Positions 12,222 through 23,356 of a DNA stretch of 64,000 nucleotides are shown one piece after another; the first letter of the stretch is position 1, and each line of letters opens with the position of its first letter. The notes below the pieces were generated by a model, which saw nothing but the letters and a program-made list of their open reading frames with translations, searched no databases and was not told the DNA's origin. The translations under genes were made by a program, and so were the position numbers. The DNA is from Erythrobasidium yunnanense. Taxonomy: Eukaryota > Basidiomycota > Cystobasidiomycetes > Erythrobasidiales > Erythrobasidiaceae. The stretch lies in contig BCJC01000004.1 of NCBI GenBank assembly GCA_001600175.1, forward strand, positions 1,054,001 to 1,118,000. The letters are read 5' to 3'.

Positions 12222-13105
12222 ATGGCATCCTCTACTGCGGCTGAGGTCTGCGAAGTCGCGATACATCCAGACTATAAACCAAGACCTGGAGCAAACCTGT
12301 GTCTACGTAGCGCAAAGTCATCAGAAGAAGGCAGTCATGGCCAATCCACAAGATTCTACGTGGAGGAGCAAGTGCTAGCTAGAGCATCTGTCGTGTTCCG
12401 AGACATGGTGACCCTGGGCACAACCTCCAAACTCGAGGAAGAGGTGCAGATGGAAGAGGACAAGGACACAATCGATTTGCTGCTCCGCAGCATACAGCAG
12501 GACGATGTCGCCAAGATCCCTCAGCCCTCAGATATGAATGCTTCCAGACTGCTTAAGCTATACTCCGCAACTATGAAATATCAGATGGTCACAGTACAAT
12601 TCATTATGGAACAAGAAATTCGGTTGGTCAACACCTACTTAGCAGTACACATATTTGTCTTACCAATCTGGCTCGCAGTTCTCGACTCCCCTTTGGCTCC
12701 GGTGACATCTATAGGAGCGACAACATCTCTATCCTGATCAATCTGGCCTGCTCGAATTCTCGCAAGGATCTGTCCTACGATGTTGTGGACTGTGTGCTTG
12801 ACAATTGCACATCACTCGACAAGCCCTACTTGCCCGATCTCGTTAGCAAATTGGATGCAGCTGGCAGTACTTTGCTGGTAAACGAGCTTCTCCCCTCTTA
12901 TCGCCCTAGCTCTGACTAGCCCCTTTTTCAGCTCAGAAAACTCGGCTTACTGCACCGCGAACAGTCAACGCCAGTTCAAAAGGGGCTCGAGAACATCGCA
13001 AGCCTGCTAGATCGAAATATCTCAGCTGGAGGTCAACCAGTCTTCTGCCAAGAGGCTCTCGCCATGGTGCAGCAGGTGCAGCAAGATTTCGCGTTCTTCG
13101 TCTGA
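12222..13105 (+). CDS. BTB/POZ-like domain protein, tandem copy A
   Basis: Three exons (12222-12622, 12679-12877, 12932-13105) give 257 aa. Residues about 35-135 read as a fungal BTB/POZ fold: a strand with FYVEEQVLARASVVFRDM, an acidic stretch, then LLRSIQQDD and a Tyr-containing helix (LLKLYSATMKYQM). The C-terminal half is helical with no known motif. BTB domains mediate dimerisation and, in animals, cullin-3 docking; the role here is unknown. Copy B, 0.8 kb downstream, has identical exon lengths (401/199/174) and phases, proving recent tandem duplication. Intron 1 uses an unusual donor, GTTGGT. Moderately confident on the fold, sure about the gene. Confidence 0.8.
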
Positions 13106-13432
13106 TCTAGACGATTGCATGCAAGTATGAAAGAGAACAAAGCCAAGAGTGGGAAATCAGGGTAGGGATCCGCTGTACATTTACCTGCCGGACGGTCAAT
13201 CGCGCAATGCTGCTAGTGCAAGGAGGTAAAAGGCGCAGCGGTATTCAACCTCAAAAGAATCAAAGAACCGCGAACCAGCAGATTTTGAATCGCTATCCTT
13301 GTAATTTGTACTTCCCCTTCGCCCGACATGCAGAAAATCCCATCAATCGCCTCACTGCTTCAGCGTTCTCATGATGACTTTCTGGGATATGGGCTAAATG
13401 CCACGATGCAGATACTGTAGACGTCCTCCGAG

Positions 13433-13916
13433 TCGAGACGAGAGTCACTCCTGTATGCGCGCGCAGAGAATGACGGAACAGCTAAGAACGGGCCCAGAAA
13501 GGCAGAAGAAGGACGTTTGCAGCAATGAGCTCATTCAGCACTTCCCTGCTTCTGTTTGATGTCTCCTAACTGCGCAGCTTCCTTTCCCTTCCCTTCCCTT
13601 GTCCCGCTCCGCAACCGCCAGACAGCAAAGGAAGATGCAACTTCAAGTCTCTGGGCGTTCCTTCACATGCAGCCTCTGAGTAGCGCTGAGCCTGTATCCT
13701 GATTCGAAAGGATCTGACCGCTCCAGACGTCTTCCCTTCTGTTCTCGCGATTCTTCCTGGGCAAAGGAAGATGTGACGGTATCTTCATCTGTAAGAACGC
13801 TGATGCATCTTTCTGGTTTATCTCGTGCGGTTCTTTCTTTCCTTCTCATCATTCTCTACGTTGTCGTGGCTCTGACTGATTTGTCGTTCCTCCCTCGCTC
13901 GTCTCCCTCAATACTC
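13433..13916. repeat. Duplicated promoter, copy 2 (upstream of BTB gene B)
   Basis: Direct-repeat partner of 11768-12221, sharing an ordered series of 10-17 base words and a CT-rich leader before the ATG. The interval 13106-13432 between gene A and this block holds no gene; it contains the motif at 13330-13355 also seen 3' of prohibitin-2. Confidence 0.7.
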
Positions 13917-14801
13917 ATGGCACCCAAAACTCTCCCTACAAACTGTAAACTCGACATACACCCGAGTTTTACTACGAGACCAGGGCCCAGTCTATGCCTA
14001 CAGAGCGCGAAGGTATCGGTGGAAGGCAGCGGCGACCATGCAACTCTCTTCTACGTTGAAGATCAAGAGCTAGCAAGAGCATCTCCAGTCTTTCGTGACA
14101 TGTTGACAATAGGAAGTGGTTCATCAACCGATATGCCGGTCCAGATGGACGAGGATGAGCACACGATCGTCAATCTGCTCCGCAGCATTCAACAGGACGA
14201 CATCGCCGATATGCCTCAGCCTGTGGGAATGGAGGCTCCCGATCTCCTCAAGCTGTACGCGGCAACCATGAAATATCAGATTTTTGCAGTACAGGTTATC
14301 ATGGAACTAGGGATTTGGTGGGTCCACGTGCGATGGCTGTTCAAAAGCGGGCTGACAGCATCGATCTGCAGTGCTCGACTGCGTATCGTAGACGACGCGA
14401 TCTATCATACCGAAACTATGGGTTCTCTACTCAAGCTGGCGTGCTCAAACAACCGAAGGGATCTAGTCGACCGACTAATAGAGGAGGTCGTCGAAGATCA
14501 CACTGCTCTATCCAATGGATATCTACAGAACATGGTCAATTGGTTAGATGCACGCGGTAATATTCTTCTGGTGAGCGGAACTATGACTGTTCCTTCGTTT
14601 CAGCGTTAATTTCACTGGTTTTTGCAGCTCCAGAAGCTCTCGGAGAAGTTTCAAAGCCACTCAAAAGCAATCAACGAGGACCTCGAAAAGCTGCCTGGTC
14701 TGATAAAGCGATGCACTTCAAATGCAAACCCCACAGCAGTTCGAGACCAGGCTATCGCTATCGTGAAGCAAGCACAGCGTGATCTCGGCCATTTCCATTG
14801 A
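13917..14801 (+). CDS. BTB/POZ-like domain protein, tandem copy B
   Basis: Three exons (13917-14317, 14372-14570, 14628-14801) give 257 aa, the same length as copy A. The BTB-like core is conserved (LFYVEDQELARASPVFRDM, LLRSIQQDDIADMPQP, LLKLYAATMKYQ). The second half diverges more (EEVVEDHTALSNGY versus a different sequence in A), suggesting relaxed or changing selection on a partner-binding region. The start is ATG 13917; the ORF runs open upstream with a hydrophobic stretch, but that part matches the CT-rich leader of copy A and is not coding there. Function unknown beyond a probable protein-interaction role. Confidence 0.8.
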
Positions 14802-15283
14802 TCTAGATAGATACATGCAGCCGCTGGACACACTATGCATCATGACCATGTTTCAGGCAAAGAAGGATAGGTTAGAATTCGAGGAGGAGGAGGAGTGAGA
14901 CCGTGGTGTACATAATGCTCCTTCGCATTCAGACTGCTGCCTCCTTCCGGCTGTACTAGGCCCCTTATCTCGTTTCGTAAATTCTAAAGAATCTGTATCA
15001 GCATGTCTTTGATAGGTTGGAGAAAGTGGGGATTTGCATTGCCTAGAGATCTATACTGCCTAAATCGTTGAAGCTAGCTACAGGTTTCAGTAACGGTGAG
15101 AATTTCAAGCGATCTTATTATCACGCAAACGGGAGGAGGAAAAGACGGAAGCGATAGGTAGATGGATAGCGAGATGGAGGGCCGAGTGTGAAGATGAGCT
15201 GATTATGATAGCGGGGTATGACAGCGGAGTATGACAGCGCAGAGACGAAAACAGAGGCCTTTCTCGATGTACGGGCTGCGCAC
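14802..15283. other. Intergenic region between convergent BTB gene B and TOM20
   Basis: About 480 bases of 3' flanking DNA with short purine-rich runs (GAGGAGGAGGAGGAG near 14880). I see no gene or repeat of note. Confidence 0.5.
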
Positions 15284-16264
15284 TTATGCAGCTCCCGCAG
15301 CTAGCCCAGGATAGTCTACGTCGACATAGCTCCTTGCTCCGGGTGACGACGACGAGCTCGCCTGGTCATTCCCACTCGCTTTCTCCCCACTCTCCGCCGA
15401 GTCCGTCTCGATCTCTTCGAGAATCGCATTCGAGCGCATCTGTCCTCTTCCACTCGCTCCTGAAGAAGAAGAATCTTCAGAGATAGATAGTTTCAGAGCC
15501 TCCATGAGTAGTTGGACAACTTCGGCGGGCTGGGTCTTGCTGTAGATCATGAGGAGTTCCTGGGAAAAGGTAAGGGAGTTAATAAGAGATGTGGTAAGAG
15601 AGAGGAAGAGAGAGCACACCTGAGGTTGAGGATATACTTGCAAGCCTTTGAAGAAGGAGATTGCAGCTGGGACATAGAATGACGGGCCTGCGAGCATGAA
15701 CAGAGATAGATCAGCACTGTTACCATTAGTCGCAGCTAACGCTGCTGCCTCTATGCTGATGGTCATAGCTCGCAGCAGCAGCAGCAGCTGACGCTGCCCA
15801 GCTAACGCTGCTCGCTTCACCCACCTTTAGCCGCCAAAGCTTCCCCGATAGCTACCTGTTCCAAGAAGTATGCCTCTCTCTCCTCTACGTTTGTCGGAGG
15901 TCTCTCATTCTTAAGCTGTCTCACTGCACTCTTTAGTGCATCTTGCTGTGATGCTTTTTCCCTGTTTGCTTGGACTGCTGATGCTTTTTCGAGCTTGCGC
16001 TGTTCTTTGACTGGGATCGTTCGCAGATGGGACTCAGTATAATCGTTGATACAGTCTGATGGATGTAAACCCACGCAATGCTCTTCTGAATACTGGATCG
16101 TTTCTGCGCTTGTAGCTGGGGACGTCCAAGAATTATCAGAAATCATCATTACGAGGATTTGTTTCGAGCTTGACTGACTCAAAGTATACTGCATAGCCTA
16201 TTCCAGACGCAGCTAGAACAGCTAACGTTGTCCCGAAGATGGTAGCAGGTGTCACTTGGGGCAT
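15284..16264 (-). CDS. TOM20: Mitochondrial import receptor subunit TOM20
   Basis: Five exons (16264-16179, 16115-16075, 16010-15825, 15687-15620, 15559-15284) join to 218 aa. An N-terminal membrane anchor lies at about 8-28, followed by the basic linker YKRRNDPVFRRALLKEQRK and the receptor domain with FLEQVAIGEALAAKG, FFKGLQVYPQPQELLMIYSKTQP, the classic presequence-binding groove. The protein sits in the outer membrane and hands presequences to TOM22/TOM40. It is longer than usual because of a Ser/Glu-rich acidic C-terminal tail of about 65 residues. Intron 3 carries a short (GCA)n run near 15770-15792. Secure identification. Confidence 0.95.
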
Positions 16265-16520
16265 GATGGAGGATGGATTGAGATGATGCAAAGAAGCGAG
16301 ATTTGTTCGCGAAATGGAGGATTGTAGATGCAGATTTTAGACGTAAATAACATGCATAACATTGCACTTCACGCTACTGTTTGCTCTGACACTTCGGACT
16401 GCTTCGACGCCTTTCAAGACTCCCAACTGGGACAACGAGAGAGATACACAAGAACATCCATCAAACGATATCTATACAGGCCCATCAAGACCATCGATAC
16501 CGTGAAGTAATTGCGCGACC

Positions 16521-18143
16521 ATGTCGGGCGAGGGATTGAGCAGGCGGAGGGCAAGGGCAGGGGATGGAAGCAGCAGCAACAACGAAGGGCAAGGGCCAGC
16601 AACAGCGTCAACATCGACATCACCGTCAATAGCATCAGGACCATCATTCAAGGATGCCCAATCATCGTCTGCAAACAACGCGAATCCGGGAACAACGCCA
16701 AAACACAAAGTAGCATTCGACCCAAGAGATCTGGACGAGAGGAGCGAAGAAGCAACTATGCCTGTTCTGACACTCATGGAGGAGATATTGCTGTTAGGTG
16801 GGTGCGACCTTTCCCGCGTTTTTGGGATGCCCAGGCAGCCAGACACTCGCCTGGCCGGAATCCGTGTTCTCAGAGAGAGGATGTATCGCTGACTGTGTTG
16901 CTGGCTCCACAGGGCTTAAGGACAAGCAGGTGTGCAGCTTCACCCTTCCAATAAGCTCGCGCGTCGCTGACGGCTTGACCTATCCTCCAACTACTCTTGG
17001 CCGCCTATCCCGTCCCATTCCACTACTCTAGGGTTACCGTGCGTTGCAGCTTTCTCTACCACTTCCCAGTCATATATACTGATCCTTCACGTCGGTACAC
17101 AGTCTCCTTCTGGAACGACAATATCAGCTATACCCTTCGCGGGTGCATCGTGATAGAACTCGCTCTCCGGCACCGTATAGCAGTCGTGAAGGATCCAAAC
17201 AGGCGGCGCTTTCCATTAGCTGATAGGTATGTCTTCTCCTCCCTCTCGGTGAGACGCGTGTGCTGAGATATGTGTGCGCGCGCAGGTACATCGAAGTGGT
17301 GGATGATCGAATGACGGGAGAAGTATTGCTGGATGAAGCGCTCAAGATGATGAAAGTGTCTGAGAGGATGAGTATTGGCTCGTGGGTTGACTTGATGAGC
17401 GGTGCGTTTCATCCCGCTTACTCTGTTTTCCATAAGTCCGCAAGGCTGACAATACTTCCGTGTACGATGCAGGCGAGACGTGGAACGTGATGAAGATCGG
17501 CTATCAACTGAAGCAAGTGCGCGAGCGGCTCGCCAAAGGCTTAGTCGACAAGGGTGTCCTACGCACGGAAAAGAAGAATTTCCTCTTATTCGACATGGCT
17601 ACGCATCCCGTTTCTGATCCAACATGGAAAGACGATGTTCTTCGGCGAGTCTTGAACCTGCTCGCTGCACGCACAGCTGCTGTTCCTTTATCGAGTCTAT
17701 ACCAGAACCCTCATCATTCCGCCCAAAATGGGGGACAGCAGCAGAGTGAGATTAGGTATAAGATCATAAGAGCAGTATGTATGGTCTGCTCGGCGTTCGC
17801 TGCAAACGTGTTGGAGAACGCACTCGTTCATTTAAATTATGATCAACGCGAATTGGCATTCAACAAATGCGATGAACTACTACAAGAATTCTCACAGTGG
17901 CCTTTCGGAGCTTCATCACAACCTATGTCGAATGGAAGTTCTGGTGGAGGAGGAGGAGCGAGTCAGGCGAAAGTGGTGGTGGGACAGAGAAGCTCAAGTG
18001 CGAATTCGGACGCGACGGCTCTAGCGAATTTGGCGGAAATTAGTAGGATGGCGAAAATTGAGGTCGCTAATGGACAGGAACTACATCTGGAAGTAGTGGC
18101 GGGAGTCATCTCGATACTCAGTAGGATGGACAGCTTGTTATGA
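16521..18143 (+). CDS. VPS74: VPS74/GOLPH3 phosphatidylinositol-4-phosphate-binding Golgi adaptor
   Basis: Six exons (16521-16797, 16913-16929, 17032-17038, 17103-17226, 17286-17401, 17473-18143) join to 403 aa. After a disordered 75-residue start comes the GPP34 domain: LTLMEEILLLGLKDKQ, GYLSFWNDNISYTLRGC, ELALRHRI, DRMTGEVLLDEAL, then RTEKKNFLLFDMATHP. The protein binds PI4P at the Golgi and retains glycosyltransferases by linking them to COPI. Exon 3 is a 7-nt microexon supplying the Gly-Tyr of KQGYLSFW; without it the frame is lost. A Gly/Ser-rich loop is inserted near residue 325, after the conserved core helix. Strong call. Confidence 0.95.
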
Positions 18144-18683
18144 GGCAGGAAATGGACTACGGGAAACAGGGTGGGACAGCAAGTGAACGAAGCAAAGTTC
18201 TGCGTATGGAGATGACGATGCATTCCAGAGCAGGTCGTCTATTCTCGCAGTCATCTTTTCCCTCCGTCCACGGCCTACGCTTCGGCGGCTTGTCTCATTC
18301 ACACCTCTAGCCGTTCCTCCATTTGATCTCCTCAGCGCAAGCTTCACGACCACGTCTCTTCCTTCCCTATATACATCCTGCACAGGAGGTGATATTTTCA
18401 GTAGGCAAGCTGTACTTTCTTACTCCGCGGCTGTTCTTACTGCTTTTCGTGTACTGTACTGTACTGTGTTTTCCTGCTAGGGTAGCTATAGACGGTTTTG
18501 TACTATACTGAGTTGGGAGTTGGAGACATGCAAAAGCAGTTCGAGTCACGATTCTCGTAGTCGTAGGTAACAGCGAATGGAACATTGCATCTCTACAGGC
18601 TTTGCGCAGGACAATGATGACAACAACGAATATAACTCAAAAGAAAATCATAGGGACGACTCATCGCCCACGCATAGACGATC
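18144..18683. other. Intergenic region between convergent VPS74 and YJU2
   Basis: A 540-base interval of 3' UTR and spacer. A short tandem TGTACTGTACTG run lies near 18450-18470. ORFs here lack motifs and are not supported. Confidence 0.5.
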
Positions 18684-19797
18684 CTACTTCTTCACCACAG
18701 ACTTCGGCTTGATACCCAACAACGAGCTTCCTGCAGTCTTGGACTTCTTCTTCGGTAAAGGCGGAGCTTTGAAGCTTACTGAGCTCGCTATCTTGCGCGC
18801 TTCTTCAGAGAGCAAAGAATGTGCGTCCGGTTCGACTTCTACGAGTTTCCGCTTGACGGACGGGCCGGCGACCGCTTGTTTCGCTGCTATTGACTCTGAG
18901 GGAAGGGTAGATGCGGAGGGACCAGCTTCTGCGTTCCCTTCTACTCCGTCTGCTGCGCCGTTCTCGTCGGGTAACGCGTCGTGGACATCTGGCGTTTCGT
19001 CCAGCTCGATAGAAGGAGGTGGAATGACGCCTCTTGCAAAGTACTTCTTGACGAGTTCTTCATCTTCCTCTTCTTCTTGGATCTTCTGAAGATTCGCCAA
19101 TCGTTCCTCCTCGTCGTACTCTTCCGGATCCGCTCTCGAGCTGATCCTATCCAAGATCTGGCTCGGGTCTGCTCTTTCAATCCTTGCATTCCTTCCTCTT
19201 ATCTCTTGTAGCTTATCCAATATGTCCATCTCCCTCTTCGAATCTACCGTCCTGTTCTCTAATGCTTTCATAGCATCATTCTCCTCCTCTTCCTGCTCTT
19301 CCCTCTCCAGCTCCGCCAGACGGTCTTCTGGGTTCTCAGATTTCTCTTCTGTGTCTCTCCATGGCTCAAAGTTTCTCGCTGCACCGTGCTCGGCGATATA
19401 GTCGGTGTTCTTGGGATCAGTCTTGAAGGTGATTTCAGCACTACACCGCGTGCACTTGATGTAGAACCGAAAGATCTTGATTCCGAAATACACCTCATTC
19501 TCGACTGTCTCTTTGCGTGCATTGAATTTCTTGCCTTTGTAGATGTACTCGGAGCAGGAGCTGCCAGACCCATGTCAGTTGCATCTTGGCTGGATAGAGG
19601 GAAGATACGCACTTGCACTTCATGCTGAATGGAGCCATCAGACGAATGACCTGCTGCTTGTTCTTTGCCTTCTTGCCTCGAGGGATCTTTGAAGGATCAA
19701 AATCCGGTGGAAAGTACTTGTTGATGACCTGGAGGATGCTGGATCAGCATTGAGTGCTTGACACATGTATGTTAAGACGTACCTTTCGTTCAGACAT
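18684..19797 (-). CDS. YJU2: Splicing factor YJU2 (CCDC94/Cwf16)
   Basis: Three exons (19797-19783, 19728-19613, 19560-18684) give 335 aa. The first exon codes only MSERK. The diagnostic start [20 protein letters not shown] is followed by two Cys pairs, C43/C46 and C80/C83, with [13 protein letters not shown] between them. The rest is a long charged, coiled-coil-like region and a Lys-rich end. YJU2 joins the spliceosome with the Prp19-associated factors and promotes step-1 chemistry near the branch site. This fits a genome with very many introns. A large inverted repeat lies 49-278 bases upstream of the start codon. Confidence 0.95.
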
Positions 19798-19845
19798 TGT
19801 GGATTATCAAGAATTGGTAGCTTGCAAAGCCGGATGAATCGCTCA

Positions 19846-20075
19846 GATTCGGGTTCGCTGGCTAACGATTGGATCCAAGTACTACTACGTTTGAACGAAG
19901 GGTCTATCCAGGCTCGTTCAAAGAACACAAAGCACGTTATCGACTTTCCCTGCTGCAATCATTTCCAAATATGCCTCAAAGAACGAGAAGATGGGTGTTC
20001 TTGAACGAGCCTTGGATAGACCCTTTGTTCAAACGTAATGCTTGGATCCAGGTCATCAGCCAGCGAGCCTGAATC
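19846..20075. repeat. Large imperfect inverted repeat (83- and 81-base arms, 66-base loop)
   Basis: Left arm 19846-19928 and right arm 19995-20075 are reverse complements at roughly 85 percent by eye. Shared words include GGTTCGCTGGCT/AGCCAGCGAGCC, TTGGATCC, ACGTTTGAAC and GGGTCTATCC. A transcript through it would fold into a long hairpin. No coding potential. It lies in the divergent promoter between YJU2 and the first MYND gene and might be a MITE or a local inverted duplication. Confidence 0.85.
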
Positions 20076-20333
20076 CTGCCACCATTCATTCTTTCTTTCC
20101 TTGAATTCTGAGACATTCTTGAGGGTTTCACAAGTCTGAACGACAGGGTTGTCTCAACAGAACACACAAGGGAAGGAAGGAAGTGCTTAACGTATAAACC
20201 TTATTATCGTACTCCCGCAACTGACGTTAGTTTCCTCGTCCATACATCCCTTTGTGTTGGTGAGGCTGACGGTATAACGGCTTCCCGTGCCAGCTAGCTA
20301 GCTCGGGGTGACTGCGGACGAGGCTTTGAAATT

Positions 20334-20400
20334 TCCTCTTTTTTTCTCACTCAGAGTTTCTCTACCTCTCTCTCTCTCCTCTTCTTCCTTCAACCATTCA
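20334..20400 (+). promoter_or_regulatory. Pyrimidine-rich core promoter of the first MYND gene
   Basis: A strongly CT-rich stretch with a (CT)n run lies 64-130 bases before ATG 20464. Such tracts commonly mark fungal transcription start regions. No TATA box is evident. Confidence 0.4.
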
Positions 20401-20463
20401 CTTACGGTCATCTCGCTGAATTGGGCTGCCTTCCTAAGCACATAAGCACATATCCTACACACC

Positions 20464-21545
20464 ATGGGCCAGCTTTTAGGGACTGTGCCAGCACTAAATT
20501 CAGTCCCAATGTTTCCTCCCGGCTACGTGACAGTCGAAATCGACAGTCCTCAGTATCAGGAACTTTGTGCGGCCTACAGCTCCCTTCCCAAGCCACCTGT
20601 ACTAGCTACCGGACAGCCCAATACATGGCTTCTAGAATATACCGTTCAGAAGCATGTGCGGGATACATGGACAGCCAACATCACCAGACTTGACGGGTCG
20701 GTCTCGTGTCTCGGTCGTTCGGAGATGTGGTTATGGGATGCCGACCAGAACGCACCAGCCATGAGACTGCCAGCCCACCTCAAGCAGTTCTGGGGCTCGA
20801 TCACCCTGATTACAACCGCTACAGATCGTTCCGCCAGAAGCATTGAAGACATCATAACCGCACAAGCAGGAGATCTTCGGGTACAAGCAGTCATAGAACT
20901 CTGCTCTTCCATCACCAATTTGATCGTACCTCCGTTCGCCCCTGAAGAGATGTTTCCGGAGCAATTCCAGCGTAACAAGCGAAAGAATGCTGGTGCGTCT
21001 GCCCTTCTCTCCCTCAGCTTGTCTGTAAGCCATACTTATTCTAGTTTTCGATAGATCGTTCACCATTTCACTTGGGCGTGACACCCCACACCATACTCGT
21101 GTACGACAGGACATTGGCCGACATTCTCAACCGTACCGGTATGGCAGGACTACTCGAGAATCCACCCCACTTCGTGGCCATACCATTCCGTCGAGGTAGA
21201 CTACCAATGGCTATCTTGTCTGGAGAGAGTTGCACAAACCACAAGGACGCATACCCTATCCCCGTCATTTGCGCTCACTGCAAAGTGATCGGTGTCACAA
21301 ACCCCGGTCCTCTGGGAGAAGCTTTCAAGGTGTTGAACAGATGTGCATCATGTTCAACGACGTGGTAGTAAGTCTACTTGCCATAGCATCCAGAACACCG
21401 AAGCTGAACGGTCACGATAATGCACAGTTGCAGCAAACAATGCCAGCGCGAGGACTGGTACAATGGTCACAAAGTATCATGTGTCAAGGTAGACAGCAAG
21501 CTTACAAAGGTACCCACTGTCTGTGATTGCGGAAACAAAATCTAG
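20464..21545 (+). CDS. MYND zinc-finger protein, tandem copy 1
   Basis: Three exons (20464-20992, 21055-21367, 21428-21545) give 319 aa. The C-terminal MYND finger is complete: C249, C252, C273, C276, C282, C286, H295, C299, with YCSKQCQREDW as its signature. The gap between the first two Cys pairs is 20 residues, longer than the usual 7-11. The N-terminal 240 residues share motifs with copies 2 and 3 (PNTWLLE, TPHTILVYD, IPFRRGRLPM) but match no family I know. MYND fingers bind proline-rich peptides, so a scaffold or regulatory role is possible. It is the most diverged of the three tandem copies. Confidence 0.85.
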
Positions 21546-21841
21546 AGAAGGTGACAGAGAGACAAGATGTCTGTTTGCGTGTGAACGCGTGATCATGTAA
21601 CCTGTCTGGACGATAGAGACTTCCTGTATGCCTAGCGAAAGAGTGTGCCTGCGCTTTTCTTTTGGCAATCTCCTTCGTGTAAGCGCAACGCGCGTCAAGA
21701 TCTTGCCAACCGGTAACTGCACCGGATACACCCTGAAGCAAGCGCCTGGAGCATCTTCCCCTTCCTTACTGTTCTTCTTTCAATCTCTGCCGACATTGGC
21801 CTGCTCATTTCACATTCTACGACTTTGCAACAGTGTCGTAA

Positions 21842-22914
21842 ATGGCCTCTGTCACTCCTGGCAGCCTAATCCCAGTGAACATTTCATTCGATCAAGTTAT
21901 TGCAGACTACAATTCCCTTCCTAGACCACCTACGCTGCCGACCGGTCAGGCCAACACTTGGCTTCTCGAAGTGACTATCAGCAAAGATACGCGCCACGGC
22001 ATCGCCAGCAATGACAGCGATTTCCTGGACTGTCTATGCGATGTAAATATGTACCTATGGAATGCCGGAACAAATCGATGGGCAGGAACTCTGACTGCTC
22101 ACAGTAAACAAGGTCGGCAGGGAGTGCGTCTCGCTACAAGTAGTGTGAACGCCGGCACCAAAAGGCTAGATGAAATTCATGACAAAACTGCCCTCGAAGC
22201 GGATCCTCGATACAATTCAGTTATGGATCTCGCTGGCGCCATTGGCAGGATAATGGCTGGCCTGTTCACCCATATATTATGTGACACATGCGGGAGCCAG
22301 GACTCAAGTACGGCTGATATATCAGATCCTGGTCAGTACTATCCATGTCTCACCTGCCAGCCGGCGTCTCTTGTACAAGAAGAGTCTGACCCGCCATGGC
22401 AATTCTCTCCAGATCGCTGTAGATTCGATTTGGACGTAGCACCGCACACTATGTTCGTTTACGACAAGGAACTCGTGCTGCTCCTGGAACCTTTCGCCGG
22501 GGCTTTCTTCAACGACCCTCCCAAATTCAAAGCTATACCCTTTCCCAGGAATCGAAAGCCCATGCCGACGTACGAGCAGCCTAAGGGAGCAGTCTATCAA
22601 GATGGGAAGGAGCATCCCATACCTGTCCTCTGTAGTCGCTGTCTCATACTGGGTGTTACACACCCTGGACCTTTTGAAAACGCATTCCGAGTGCTGGACA
22701 GATGCTCGTTATGCGCCACGTCGTGGTAGTGCGTTATCCGATGTTAATTTTGATTGATGTGGTGCCGTTTAGCTAAATAAACTTTGTCGACAGCTGCAGT
22801 AAGGAATGCCAACGCGAAGACTGGCGTAACGGCCACAAGGTACGCTGCGTGAAAGCGGACAGCAAGCTTACCAAGGTCTCTGCGAAGTCCAGCGGCGGAA
22901 GAACAGGAGGATGA
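21842..22914 (+). CDS. MYND zinc-finger protein, tandem copy 2
   Basis: Three exons (21842-22331, 22413-22728, 22794-22914) give 308 aa. The layout equals copy 1: a novel N-terminal domain (NTWLLEVTISKDT, LDEIHDKTALEADP), the block APHTMFVYDKELVLLLEPF, then a MYND finger ending YCSKECQREDWRNGHKVRC with the same 20-residue first loop. Intron 1 (81 nt) is a multiple of three and has no stop. Retaining it adds a CLTC pair about 20 residues after CDTC in exon 1, which could make a second zinc site. Its upstream 280 bases resemble those of copy 3, so promoter and gene duplicated together. Confidence 0.85.
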
Positions 22915-23356
22915 GCGTATATAGGCAAGTGAGAGTCTGTAATATATGTTGCCTTATAGATCTACCAAGTTCTCGAGGCTGTATGTAGAAGATAGACTGA
23001 TTTGATGTTATACAAGCACCCTCATCCCTCTCCGGCTTTCGTTGACCCTCCTTCTCGCGTCGGGTACGGGAAGGAAGGATGTCTTGTCGCGTGTTTCCGC
23101 GATACACTCACGACCTTAAGCTTCTTCAATACAGACGATTCCCGTATGTCTAGCTAGATAGTAAGCCCACGCTTTCCTTTTGCAATCTCCTTCACATCAT
23201 GCTAGCGGAACGCGTCTCAAATTCTCACCGACCGGTGACTGCTTCGAATACAACCTAAAGCATCTCCCTCCTCTGTACCGTTCCTCTCTCTCAAGCTCTG
23301 CCAACATCTGGCTTGCTCATCTACCCGCTATACGACTTTGCAAAAGAGTGTCGGAA

